A DNA stretch of 27,058 bases from assembly GCA_964582415.1 (NCBI GenBank), contig CAZOSF010000029.1, forward strand, positions 1 through 27,058. The letters run 5' to 3'. The notes under the pieces were generated by a model, which ran no database searches, had not been told where the DNA came from, and saw only the letters and a list, made by a program, of their open reading frames with translations. The first letter of the stretch is position 1, and every line of letters starts with the position of its first letter. The DNA is from CAZOSF01 sp964582415. GTDB lineage: Bacteria > Bacteroidota > Bacteroidia > Flavobacteriales > Flavobacteriaceae. Positions 1-7,625 of the stretch are shown piece after piece. The translations under genes and the position numbers were made by a program.

Positions 1-810
1 ACCCCTATTTTCTATCCCGACGAAGATGCCATGAAAACCTTTGAGTGGAATTATAAAAAAATGGGGGTTGGTTTTGAAAATACCGAAGACTGCTATTTCT
101 GTTATTTTGATGGAGTTGAAGATCCACGAATCGTGGAAAGTCCAGAGGGACGCTACTTTATGACGTATACCGCCTACGATGGTAAAACCGCGCGACTGGC
201 GATTGCTTCTTCCCCTGATTTAAAAATTTGGACCAAACATGGTTTGGTATTAAAAGATTCCGTTTATCGTGATACCTGGTCGAAAGCGGGCGCCATCATA
301 GCTAAGCAACTGGGTTCTAAAATAGTCGCTCAGAAAATCGATGATAAATATTGGATGTATTATGGCGATACGAATCTTTTTATGATGTATTCGGAGAATT
401 TAATCGATTGGTATCCTGCACTCAATGCTGAATCCAAAGCAAGAATATCGGTCCTCCACCCCCGTATGGGCTATTGGGACAGTCGGTTGGTAGAGCCAGG
501 ACCCTACGCTATTCTTAAGGAAGAAGGTATACTGCTCATCTACAATGGTAGTAATGCAGCCAATTATAACGATCCTGAATTACCAAAATACACCTATGCT
601 GCAGGACAGGCCCTTTTTGACGCGAAGCGGCCTTATGCATTAAAAAATCGTACAACCTCTTATTTCATCCATCCCGATAAAGACTACGAACGGGTGGGTG
701 AGGTAAATGAAGTCTGTTTTGTGGAAGGATTGGTCTTTTTTGAGGGGAAATGGTTTCTTTACTATGGTACGGCCGACTCAAAAATTGCGGTGGCGGTATA
801 CAATCCATAA
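1..810 (+). CDS. GH130 family glycosidase/phosphorylase, 5' end outside window
   Basis: The reading frame is open from base 1, so this is the C-terminal 269 residues of a longer protein; the ATG at 31 is internal, not the start. GH130 enzymes are five-bladed beta-propellers that hydrolyse or phosphorolyse beta-mannosides. Seen here: GVEDPRI, where the Asp is the GH130 general acid, followed by repeated propeller strands (YFMTYTAYDG, WMYYGDTN, ILLIYNGSN) and the typical C-terminal blade CFVEGLVFFEGKWFLYYGTAD. The substrate clade (mannosidase or mannosyl-glucose phosphorylase) cannot be told from this part. It may end a carbohydrate operon lying to the left; the next gene follows after 97 bases. 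Confidence 0.85.
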   Translation, partial: TPIFYPDEDAMKTFEWNYKKMGVGFENTEDCYFCYFDGVEDPRIVESPEGRYFMTYTAYDGKTARLAIASSPDLKIWTKHGLVLKDSVYRDTWSKAGAIIAKQLGSKIVAQKIDDKYWMYYGDTNLFMMYSENLIDWYPALNAESKARISVLHPRMGYWDSRLVEPGPYAILKEEGILLIYNGSNAANYNDPELPKYTYAAGQALFDAKRPYALKNRTTSYFIHPDKDYERVGEVNEVCFVEGLVFFEGKWFLYYGTADSKIAVAVYNP

Positions 811-907
811 AACAACGAGAAATCCTGATTCCCTGCAACCTCGAAGTATGACCTTAGTCAGTTTTCAGTATAACAGGAATCCGTACCTTTCTGTATCATC
901 CTGAGGT

Positions 908-1816
908 ATGGACCGGTTAGAAGCCCTATACGATTGGCTCGTTCAACATCCCACCGTGTTTCATTTTGTGAAATATGTTTTATGGGTAGTTCTGATTTTG
1001 GTAATTGTAGGCTGGATTCGTCGGATTCTTAAAAGAAAATTACCCGATATTACCGTTAAATACAAAGCCCAAAAAGGGGTAGAAATTCTTGGATACTTCA
1101 TCATTTTCATCATCACCATTACCTATTTTACGGGTCGCATTGGTGATTTTGGTATGGCTATCGGTCTACTTACCGCTGGGATTACCATTACCCTTCAAGA
1201 GCTTATTTTAAGTGTCGCTGGGTCCTTTTACATTTTTTTTGCTAAAGTCTATCAGCCCGGCGAACGAATTGAAATAAACGGAATTAAAGGAGATGTCATA
1301 GATATCGATTCCGTTTACACCACCATGATGGAAATTGGGCAATGGGTTTCTAGCGATAACTATAGCGGCAGGATTGTGAAGCTCAGTAATGCTTTCGTCT
1401 TTAAAGGCCCTGTTTATAACTATTCTCAGGATTTTCCATTTGTATGGGACGAGGTAAACCTTCCAATACGGTATGGTTCCGATACCGAATTGGCCAAATC
1501 CATTATCATGGGAGTGGCCAGTGAGCAATTATCCTCATATGTTCATGAATCCCTTGCAGAATGGCAATCGGTGGTCAAAAAATACTATGTGGAAAATGCG
1601 GAGGTCGCCCCTTCCCTAGCGATTCGATTAACAGACAATTGGATTCATTTCAACCTTCGTTATATTGTTGATTATAAAAAAAGGAGGTCTACCCACCATC
1701 GCTTGAATGAAGAAATTCACAAGCGAATTAATGCCACAGAAGGAAAGGTAGAATTGGCATCTACTACAGTAGAAATCGTCCGTGTTCCCGTTTTGGAAGT
1801 AGGCCAAAATACCTAA
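908..1816 (+). CDS. MscS-family small-conductance mechanosensitive channel
   Basis: 302 residues. Inner-membrane channel that opens under membrane tension to release osmolytes on hypo-osmotic shock. Three hydrophobic segments are visible (about 18-38, 57-76 and 82-112). The third is the Gly/Ala-rich pore helix (GLLTAGITITLQELI), running into FAKVYQPGERIEI, the signature start of the MscS beta domain, followed by a cytoplasmic alpha/beta region to the C-terminus. The size is in the range of minimal MscS proteins. Start ATG at 908, 97 bases after the GH130 gene; the gap holds a weak -7-like TACCTTTC at 883-890. The exact subfamily is not resolved. Confidence 0.9.
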   Translation: MDRLEALYDWLVQHPTVFHFVKYVLWVVLILVIVGWIRRILKRKLPDITVKYKAQKGVEILGYFIIFIITITYFTGRIGDFGMAIGLLTAGITITLQELILSVAGSFYIFFAKVYQPGERIEINGIKGDVIDIDSVYTTMMEIGQWVSSDNYSGRIVKLSNAFVFKGPVYNYSQDFPFVWDEVNLPIRYGSDTELAKSIIMGVASEQLSSYVHESLAEWQSVVKKYYVENAEVAPSLAIRLTDNWIHFNLRYIVDYKKRRSTHHRLNEEIHKRINATEGKVELASTTVEIVRVPVLEVGQNT

Positions 1817-1847
1817 TGCCTAACTTTTCCATTTTTCGAATTAGTCG

Positions 1848-1855
1848 TACCTTCG
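1848..1855 (+). promoter_or_regulatory. candidate -7 box of the esterase gene
   Basis: TACCTTCG resembles the Bacteroidota -7 consensus TAnnTTTG. A T-run (1825-1828) lies 19 bases upstream where the -33 element is expected. The start codon follows 34 bases downstream. Found by eye only. Confidence 0.3.
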
Positions 1856-1889
1856 AAACTCTCCAATAAATCAGAAAAATTACCAGAAC

Positions 1890-3083
1890 ATGCTAAAAAT
1901 CTCCCCCTATTTTATATTCTTTATTCTCTTTAGCGCAGTTACATTTGGACAAGAGAATTTATTCTTAAATCAGGAAATAGTCTCTCCAGAAATTCATGAA
2001 GATCATTCCGTAACCTTTCGATTGATTGCTCCAAAAGCAGATTCTGTATATGTAACCGGTGATTTTCTACCTACCATTAAAGTGGAAAGCCCTTTCGGAT
2101 CGGTAGATGCCCCCGGAAAAGCTTTGATGAAAAAAGGAGATAATGGAATTTGGACCTATACAACACCGACCTTAACACCGGAACTCTATAATTACTCCTT
2201 CATTCTAGATGGTTTAACAATCGACGACCCCAGTAATCCGTTTCGTATTCGAGATATCGCCAAGGTGATGAACATCTTTATTATTGAAGGCCAACAAGCC
2301 AACCTCTATACGATGAACGATGTGGCCCATGGAACCGTTTCAAAACGCTGGTATGATTCTCCATCCTTGGGATTCGATCGTAGAATTACCATTTATACAC
2401 CGCCAGGATATGAAAATTCGAACGATCAATACCCTGTTCTTTACCTCCTTCACGGTTCTGGAGGGGATGAAGAGGCATGGATGGAATTGGGTAGAACGGC
2501 TCAAATCATGGACAATCTAATTGCACAAGGAAAAGCAAAACCCATGATCGTGGTCATGCCCAACGGAAATGTGGTTCAAGATGCCACTCCTGGTATGGGG
2601 AAGGACGGTTACTATCAACCCAAATTTCGTGTATCGCGTAGTATGAACGGGGAATATGAAGCCAGCTTCCATGAGATTATCGATTTTGTTGAAAATAACT
2701 ATCGAGTAAAGCCCGACAAGGCGCATAGGGCCATTGCCGGACTATCCATGGGTGGTTTTCATTCCCTGCATATTTCTCGCTATTACCCCAATACTTTCGA
2801 TTATATAGGGTTATTTTCCGCAGCCATACTTCCCACCAAGGATGCGACAGGAAAAGTATACAGCAATATTGAAGAAACCCTAACGCTTCAGAGGGATAAT
2901 GGATATCAATTGTACTGGATTGCCATTGGTAAAACCGACTTTCTTTACGAACAGAACAATTCATATCGAAACCAATTGGACAGCTTAAAAATGCCGTATG
3001 AATACGTTGAATCGGAAGGTGGGCATATTTGGAGAAATTGGCGAATTTATTTGTCGCAGTTCGTTCCTAAATTATTTCGATAA
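1890..3083 (+). CDS. secreted esterase with N-terminal Ig-like (E-set) domain, CE1/esterase-D-like
   Basis: 397 residues. Signal peptide at 1-20 (hydrophobic core ending AVTFGQ). Residues about 35-135 form a glycogen-binding-like E-set domain (SVYVTGDFL, WTYTTPTL, YNYSFILDG) of the type found before feruloyl/acetyl-xylan esterases. Residues 155-397 are an alpha/beta hydrolase: oxyanion region YLLHGSGGDE, nucleophile elbow GLSMGG (Ser286), likely Asp350 (IGKTD) and His379 (GGHIW). Export to the periplasm or surface is expected. The family cleaves esters on plant or algal polysaccharides or similar substrates; the substrate is unknown. The proximity of a GH130 gene is compatible with glycan use but proves nothing. 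Only 3 bases separate it from the next gene. Confidence 0.88.
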   Translation: MLKISPYFIFFILFSAVTFGQENLFLNQEIVSPEIHEDHSVTFRLIAPKADSVYVTGDFLPTIKVESPFGSVDAPGKALMKKGDNGIWTYTTPTLTPELYNYSFILDGLTIDDPSNPFRIRDIAKVMNIFIIEGQQANLYTMNDVAHGTVSKRWYDSPSLGFDRRITIYTPPGYENSNDQYPVLYLLHGSGGDEEAWMELGRTAQIMDNLIAQGKAKPMIVVMPNGNVVQDATPGMGKDGYYQPKFRVSRSMNGEYEASFHEIIDFVENNYRVKPDKAHRAIAGLSMGGFHSLHISRYYPNTFDYIGLFSAAILPTKDATGKVYSNIEETLTLQRDNGYQLYWIAIGKTDFLYEQNNSYRNQLDSLKMPYEYVESEGGHIWRNWRIYLSQFVPKLFR

Positions 3084-3086
3084 TTA

Positions 3087-3644
3087 ATGAGTCTGGCTAT
3101 GGGAAAACAACTTAAAGAGATACCTAACGAATTAAAGAAGTTCATAGAAAAACAACCCATTTTTTTTGTGGGTACGGCAGCGGCAGAAGGAAGAGTGAAT
3201 GTTTCTCCTAAGGGAATGGATAGCTTGCGCATTGTAAATCCCAATACAGTGGTTTGGTTAAACCTTACAGGTAGTGGTAATGAAACCGCGGCTCATTTGT
3301 TAAAGAATTCAAGGATGACTCTAATGTTTTGCAGCTTTGAAGGAAAACCAATGATTTTACGGCTTTATGGACAGGCCAAATGCTTTCATCCCAGGGATAA
3401 TGAATTCCAATCGTACAAGAGCCTTTTCCCGCAAGACAATGGCGCTCGTCAAATTTTAGAAATGCATGTCGATTTGGTGCAAACATCTTGTGGTTTTGCG
3501 GTTCCCCTTATGGAATTCAAAGAAGAGCGTACCATTTTAAAGGATTGGTCGGATACTAAAGGAATTGAAGGTATTGAAACGTATTGGAAAGAAAAAAATA
3601 CCCAGAGTATCGACGGATTTGAAACAAATATCCTTTCCGATTAA
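3087..3644 (+). CDS. pyridoxamine 5'-phosphate oxidase (PPOX)-fold flavoprotein
   Basis: 185 residues, cytoplasmic. The N-terminal strand region (FFVGTAAAEGRVNVSPKGMD) and VVWLNLTGSGNETAAHLL are typical of FMN-binding split-barrel proteins annotated as PPOX-family, rather than of true PdxH. A Cys-containing strand (TSCGFAVPLMEF) follows. The reaction is not predictable; members bind flavin or F420-like cofactors or haem. ATG 3087 follows the esterase stop by 3 bases, and an internal ATG at 3099 is an alternative start. It converges with the LytTR gene 7 bases downstream, with no room for a classical terminator. Confidence 0.85.
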   Translation: MSLAMGKQLKEIPNELKKFIEKQPIFFVGTAAAEGRVNVSPKGMDSLRIVNPNTVVWLNLTGSGNETAAHLLKNSRMTLMFCSFEGKPMILRLYGQAKCFHPRDNEFQSYKSLFPQDNGARQILEMHVDLVQTSCGFAVPLMEFKEERTILKDWSDTKGIEGIETYWKEKNTQSIDGFETNILSD

Positions 3645-3651
3645 TCGAAAA

Positions 3652-4407
3652 TTACTCCAACCACAATTTAAAATCCTTCACCTTTTCCCTTGCCACAATG
3701 ACCTCTTCCTCTTTGTAGGAATGTAGTTTCAGTTGAAGTCGGCTATTGGTGTAACTGATGATGTCCTTTATCCCATTGATATTCACATAAAACTTACGAT
3801 TGATTCGAAAATACACCTCTGGGCTAATCTCCCCTTCCAGTTGCTCCATGGTGGTATCCAATAAAAAAGAGCGCCCCTCAAATGTGTGTGCATAGGTTCC
3901 TTTGTTTTCACTGTAGAAGCATTCAATCTCGTCTATTGGGATCATTTTGATGTGTTGCCCAATTCTGGTGGTAAATCGCTTCTTATACTCACGTTCTACA
4001 GGATTTCCCAACAACTTTCGAATATCATCAAAATTGAGTTGAACATTCTGATTTTGTGGAATTCGTTGTCGATATTTTGCAACGGCAGTTTCCAATTCTT
4101 CTTCGTCTATGGGTTTCAATAAATAGTCGATGCTATTCAATTTGAAGGCCTGAAGAGCGTATTCATCAAAGGCAGTGGTAAATATAATCGCGGAGGTCAC
4201 CTGTACCTCTTCAAAGATTTCAAAAGAAAGCCCATCGCTAAGCTGAATATCCAAGAAAATCAGATCGGGTTGAGGATTGTTTTGAAACCATTCCACCGAC
4301 TCGGCCACGCTATGCAACATTTCATCTACCTGTACCTCCAATCGTTCCAACATCCGTTGCAGACGACGCGCAGAAGGTTTTTCATCTTCGATAATCAGTA
4401 CTTTCAT
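3652..4407 (-). CDS. LytTR-family response regulator
   Basis: 251 residues. Receiver domain 1-120: acidic pair E7/D8, phospho-acceptor D53 (IFLDIQLSDG), T77/T78 and K98 (LLKP). A linker leads to a LytTR DNA-binding domain at about 145-250 (FTTRIGQHIKMIPIDEI, FYSENKGTYAH, RINRKFYVNI). LytTR regulators usually bind two direct repeats about 21 bp apart. Last gene of the unit 2TM-2TM-2TM-LytTR, 20 bases after the preceding gene; the partner kinase is the next unit upstream. Candidate operators with exactly that geometry precede this unit, the kinase unit, the TonB receptor and a distant DUF2141 gene. The link from protein to site is my inference. Confidence 0.93.
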   Translation of the reverse strand: MKVLIIEDEKPSARRLQRMLERLEVQVDEMLHSVAESVEWFQNNPQPDLIFLDIQLSDGLSFEIFEEVQVTSAIIFTTAFDEYALQAFKLNSIDYLLKPIDEEELETAVAKYRQRIPQNQNVQLNFDDIRKLLGNPVEREYKKRFTTRIGQHIKMIPIDEIECFYSENKGTYAHTFEGRSFLLDTTMEQLEGEISPEVYFRINRKFYVNINGIKDIISYTNSRLQLKLHSYKEEEVIVAREKVKDFKLWLE

Positions 4408-4427
4408 AGGGGTTGTTGTGTGAATGT

Positions 4428-4790
4428 TTAAAATTTCCAGTCGCTATTGTCTTTAAAAGTCTCCTTGTATTGTTGTTCCTCTTCCTCCATAAACTGTTTG
4501 ATCTTGCGCTCTTCCCAATTTTTCAAGAAGCCAAAATTATCCTTAAAGACATACAGGCCATGGAAAAACAATCCTATCCCCCAGAAGAAAGGCGTGGTAA
4601 AATAACTCCAAACCGGCATGCCTATCCTTAGCGTACCACTGAATATTCCCAATTGAGCAAACACCAAGAACAGATTGACTAATAAGTAGACCGTTAAGTG
4701 CGTATAAAACCCTTTGATTTCCTTTACGCGTTTTTGTGCTCTTTCGTATTTCTCTTTTTCATTGATTTCCATACTTTCTACTATTTCCAT
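4428..4790 (-). CDS. 2TM-domain small membrane protein (third in tandem)
   Basis: 120 residues. Layout of the 2TM domain: basic amphipathic entry helix (YERAQKRVKEIKGFYTH), TM1 about 32-50, TM2 about 70-92, then the juxtamembrane signature NWEERKIKQFMEEEEQQ. The same signature ends the first small protein and the histidine kinase, so these are paralogues. The start overlaps the stop of the upstream 2TM gene by 10 bases; an internal ATG at 4772 (MEINEKEKYERA) would remove the overlap. The molecular function of 2TM domains is unknown; co-occurrence with LytS-like kinases and LytTR regulators suggests a membrane signalling accessory (inference). Confidence 0.85.
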   Translation of the reverse strand: MEIVESMEINEKEKYERAQKRVKEIKGFYTHLTVYLLVNLFLVFAQLGIFSGTLRIGMPVWSYFTTPFFWGIGLFFHGLYVFKDNFGFLKNWEERKIKQFMEEEEQQYKETFKDNSDWKF

Positions 4791-5131
4791 CTCGATTGAT
4801 TTTCATTACTAAATTTTGACGCACTCTTACTTTTAGATTTGGCATTCCTTCGCGGTAGTATCCAAAAAACAACGATACCGTGTATTCCCAATACCAAAGC
4901 CCAAATTGCTGGCATGAGCAGGGTATTCCAATGTAACCATTTTTGAAACCCTTGATCTGATATTTCTTCAATAAAAGAGGGAATCAATAAATATCGAACC
5001 AAGAGAAACATCGGAACCATAATACAGAACATCAAGCAGTGTCGATAAAATCCTTGAATGTTTTTTATGTGTGCGATTGCTCTATCTTCTGGTTTCATTT
5101 TCAAATTATTCTTGTTTATGCTTAACTCCAT
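4781..5131 (-). CDS. 2TM-like small membrane protein (second in tandem, diverged)
   Basis: 116 residues. Keeps the entry helix (DRAIAHIKNIQGFYRHC) and two membrane segments (about 34-53 and 74-95), but the loop between them is longer and the WEERKI signature of its neighbours is absent. Instead it ends in a Ser/Lys/Arg-rich tail (about 98-116). It starts inside the last codons of the preceding 2TM gene (10-base overlap) and overlaps the next by 10 bases, which implies translational coupling. Best read as a diverged paralogue; function unknown. Confidence 0.8.
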   Translation of the reverse strand: MELSINKNNLKMKPEDRAIAHIKNIQGFYRHCLMFCIMVPMFLLVRYLLIPSFIEEISDQGFQKWLHWNTLLMPAIWALVLGIHGIVVFWILPRRNAKSKSKSASKFSNENQSRWK

Positions 5132-5433
5132 CGTTGATTGTTTAAGTTATCATCCTCTTTCTCCATGAATTCTCTGATCTTTCGTTCTTCCCAGTTCCTG
5201 TTCATAAATGGGGTCCAGTTGAATGCCTTGATGGCTTGGAAAATCAATCCAATACCCCATCCAAAAGCAGCCCACAAGAACCACATATAACTCCAATTGT
5301 TGGTGTAATAGTTCAGCGCGGCTAGAAAGCCGATGAAAATGATATAAAATAATAAGCTACTATAAAATTTCTTCATTTCCGCAACACGCTCCTTGGCGCG
5401 TAGATACTTATTTTCTTTACTGTTATTTTCCAT
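5122..5433 (-). CDS. 2TM-domain small membrane protein (first in tandem)
   Basis: 103 residues. Entry helix KYLRAKERVAEMKKFYSS, TM1 about 27-46, TM2 about 53-75 with the glycine-rich FGWGIGLIFQA, then FMNRNWEERKIREFMEKE, nearly the same tail as the C-terminus of the histidine kinase encoded just upstream. First gene of the 2TM-2TM-2TM-LytTR unit. The 106 bases before it carry a promoter-like region with two half-sites 21 bp apart, so it likely has its own promoter rather than depending on the kinase transcript. Confidence 0.87.
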   Translation of the reverse strand: MENNSKENKYLRAKERVAEMKKFYSSLLFYIIFIGFLAALNYYTNNWSYMWFLWAAFGWGIGLIFQAIKAFNWTPFMNRNWEERKIREFMEKEDDNLNNQRWS

Positions 5434-5457
5434 GTTGTTGGTTATTAATTTCTAAGT

Positions 5458-5530
5458 AAAAGTACTACAGGCATCATGGGCAGGAAAAAGTCTTCTACCG
5501 AATTGTAGAAATTCCTTTCTCAATTGTTAA
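5458..5530 (-). promoter_or_regulatory. promoter of the 2TM/LytTR unit with two candidate LytTR half-sites
   Basis: Read on the minus strand: half-site 1 ACAATTGAGA (5527-5518), half-site 2 ACAATTCGGT (5506-5497), start-to-start 21 bp; then CTTTTTCC (5490-5483, possible -33 region) and -7-like TACTTTT (5464-5458). The start codon is at 5433. The same arrangement precedes the DUF2141 gene and the TonB receptor gene. Half-site 2 also lies in a hairpin-like dyad, TTCTAC-N6-GTAGAA (5493-5510). Found by eye; binding is inferred. Confidence 0.55.
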
Positions 5531-5539
5531 TGGGCCGAT

Positions 5540-6868
5540 TTATTTATCTTTTTTCATTAATTCCCGAATCTTTCTCTCCTCCCAGTCTTTGCCCAGGAAG
5601 GGATTGTATCGGTAAACTTCCATGGCATGTCCTGTCAATCCCAATCCCCATCCTATTATGGGAAACAATGCCCACGGATAGGAAGTAGATATAAAGTTTA
5701 AATAAATAAACACGGGTAACATGATAAGGTAAATGGTAAAATGAACATAGAATCCTTTCAATTCATCGACTCGTTTTTTGGCGCGTTCGAAACGCTTTTC
5801 GTTGATATAACTAGCTTGTGTTGTCATTACTTCTATTCTTTGTGTGAGTAAAGGAATTCGAACCCAGAAGGTCTTGTCATTCTGTTCAACCCGCATGGGA
5901 CGATCTGTAAGCAAATGGTAACGCTGACGGATATTCCGTAGGCCTACACCACTGCTCTCCTTTACAACTTTTTTAGGTTGTATATTATTTTCAATCACCA
6001 AATCCCCTTCCGATTCATAAATTCGAATATGCAATTTGTTGGAAGGTGTGACTTGATTATGTTTCACTGCGTTTTCTAATAGCAGCTGAAGGGACAAGGG
6101 AACCACCTTGGCTTCCGGATTGCTTAACACCTCTGGTACCTCAAAGACAATACTGTCTTCGAAACGCATTTTAATGAGAGACATATAAATTTTTGCAAAG
6201 CGCAGTTCCTCCTCTACCGTTACCAGCTCCTTGTTCTTTTGTTCTAAAACATATCGATAAACCTTCGACAAGGAAGTGGTAAATCGGGTGGCTGCGATAG
6301 GATTCTCTTCTATTAAGCTGGTCAATACGTTCAAACTATTGAAAAGAAAATGTGGATCCAGCTGATTCTTCAAGGCGTCAAACTGAGCGGAGGCTGCTCC
6401 CGCGATAATTTTCTGCTCCTTAACTTTGCTCTCCTGTTTGTGCTTATAGTAGTAAAAAGCATAAAATACAGATGATACAACAATGGCAATGACCAAAGAA
6501 ACATAGTAGAACCTTGGACTTTCGGATTGCCAGAATTCGGAAAAGGAAATCCCCATAAAACCAACAATAGCTATCAATCGAATGATGAAAATCACCCCAA
6601 CCGAAAGAAATATGGTGCCGAGCATTCCTTTACCCAAATGTTCCAATTTAAATCGGTTGCCCTTTTGTCGGCGCATTAAATAGACAAAGAAATAGGCGTT
6701 GACCATATAGAGGGAAACAGCGTAGACTTGATTGAGTAAGAAGCTCATCAACAAATCCTTGCCGGAAGGTGTTTCTTGTCCGTTGAAAAACTGTATCACG
6801 CCAATGACTAAAAACACCAGCGTTCCAACAAAAAAAGCTCTTCCTATTTCTTTGAAAAAAAACTTCAT
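5540..6868 (-). CDS. LytS/YehU-type sensor histidine kinase fused to a C-terminal 2TM domain
   Basis: 442 residues from the ATG at 6868; an ATG at 6883 adds five residues. I prefer 6868 because it overlaps the preceding stop as TAATG. Four membrane segments lie at about 7-28, 40-65, 83-107 and 120-143. A His_kinase (PF06580-type) domain follows: ALKNQLDPHFLFNSLNVL with phospho-acceptor His173, then the ATPase lid region with N-box LLLENAVKHNQ (Asn266) and GVGLRNIRQRY (307-). It then continues into a full 2TM domain (356-442: entry helix KRFERAKKRVDELKGFYVH, two TMs, DWEERKIRELMKKDK). There is no extracellular sensor domain, so sensing may occur in the membrane. The partner regulator is presumably the LytTR protein encoded downstream. 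Confidence 0.9.
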   Translation of the reverse strand: MKFFFKEIGRAFFVGTLVFLVIGVIQFFNGQETPSGKDLLMSFLLNQVYAVSLYMVNAYFFVYLMRRQKGNRFKLEHLGKGMLGTIFLSVGVIFIIRLIAIVGFMGISFSEFWQSESPRFYYVSLVIAIVVSSVFYAFYYYKHKQESKVKEQKIIAGAASAQFDALKNQLDPHFLFNSLNVLTSLIEENPIAATRFTTSLSKVYRYVLEQKNKELVTVEEELRFAKIYMSLIKMRFEDSIVFEVPEVLSNPEAKVVPLSLQLLLENAVKHNQVTPSNKLHIRIYESEGDLVIENNIQPKKVVKESSGVGLRNIRQRYHLLTDRPMRVEQNDKTFWVRIPLLTQRIEVMTTQASYINEKRFERAKKRVDELKGFYVHFTIYLIMLPVFIYLNFISTSYPWALFPIIGWGLGLTGHAMEVYRYNPFLGKDWEERKIRELMKKDK

Positions 6869-7497
6869 TATTCTTCTGTACAATTACGTGCTAAAGATTG
6901 TTGTGCATATTCCTTTCCGCCATTCGGATAGTACTTCCCCTTGATCTCATAGGTATCAAACAAAGCCACAGCCTGCTTCAATTGTTGGCAAAAAGGTTTG
7001 ATATCCTGCCCGAAAAATCGAGCGGCACCCATTTCCCATTCTACTTTTCCAAAAGCTACTCGCGGATTGTCTGGTTCTAAGGCATAGGCCTCTTGATAGA
7101 GTTGCATTACTTTCGGACTCATGGTCATGCCGTATTTTTGACCATCAAAAATCACCCAACACGTATATAATTGTGCCTGTAACACCAATATTTCAGCGTT
7201 GTCTTTTGAAATAGCCTTGGCATCATTTAAAAAATCTTGGGCCTTTTTCAATTTCGCGGTGAGTTGTTCCTCGTCCTTTTCATTAAAACTATTGAATACA
7301 TTCACCTGAGCTACGTAAAAGGGAGGCAACCATTCGTCCGGTTCGGCTTGAGCGATCCGCTCAAATAAATTTGCAGCTTCCCAAGGCTTTCCACTTCTCC
7401 AGAGTTCAAAGGCTTTTTCCATGCCTTGTTCGTATTTCGACTGAGCAAAAAGCGGAAAGGAGATTAAGGCAATGGCAAGAATAAATACTTTTTTCAT
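6868..7497 (-). CDS. exported TPR-repeat protein
   Basis: 209 residues. Signal peptide 1-18 (MKKVFILAIALISFPLFAQ), then TPR-like helices: EQGMEKAFELWRSGKPWEAANLFERIAQ, a region about 70-110 with DFLNDAKAISKDNAEILVLQAQLYT, and VMQLYQEAYALEPDNPRVAFGKVEWE. Probably periplasmic or lipid-anchored-free; a scaffold or interaction role is usual for TPR proteins. It lies between the 35-aa membrane peptide and the kinase, whose start overlaps its stop (TAATG). The position in a kinase operon suggests it could be a periplasmic input or stability factor (inference). No enzyme motif is visible. Confidence 0.85.
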   Translation of the reverse strand: MKKVFILAIALISFPLFAQSKYEQGMEKAFELWRSGKPWEAANLFERIAQAEPDEWLPPFYVAQVNVFNSFNEKDEEQLTAKLKKAQDFLNDAKAISKDNAEILVLQAQLYTCWVIFDGQKYGMTMSPKVMQLYQEAYALEPDNPRVAFGKVEWEMGAARFFGQDIKPFCQQLKQAVALFDTYEIKGKYYPNGGKEYAQQSLARNCTEE

Positions 7498-7516
7498 AGT
7501 GATTGATTATGTGAAT

Positions 7517-7624
7517 TTATAAAAACATGGTTCCAATTCCAATGACTAGGACGATAATACTTAGCAGCAATAGTGCTTTCAGTCTTTTGAATCTGCCCAA
7601 TCGGCTGAGTATAATTCCTAACAT
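7517..7624 (-). CDS. 35-residue single-span membrane peptide
   Basis: Short ORF ATG(7624) to TAA(7517). Residues: MLGIILSRLGRFKRLKALL, followed by a hydrophobic stretch to the C-terminus (LLSIIVLVIGIGTMFL). This is a basic N-terminal half with four Arg/Lys and one membrane helix of about 18-20 residues, so an N-in orientation is expected. It starts one base after the DUF2141 stop (TAA-A-ATG) and ends 19 bases before the TPR gene, so it fits the operon with no wasted space. No homologue known to me. Codon-scale support is limited by length, but the charge pattern and the tight spacing argue for a real gene. Confidence 0.6.
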   Translation of the reverse strand: MLGIILSRLGRFKRLKALLLLSIIVLVIGIGTMFL

Positions 7625-7625
7625 T

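Noticed and set aside
6868..6883. ATG at 6883 as start of the histidine kinase
   Set aside because: It would overlap the TPR gene by 16 bases; the ATG at 6868 makes the common TAATG junction and a normal N-terminus, although the longer form cannot be excluded.
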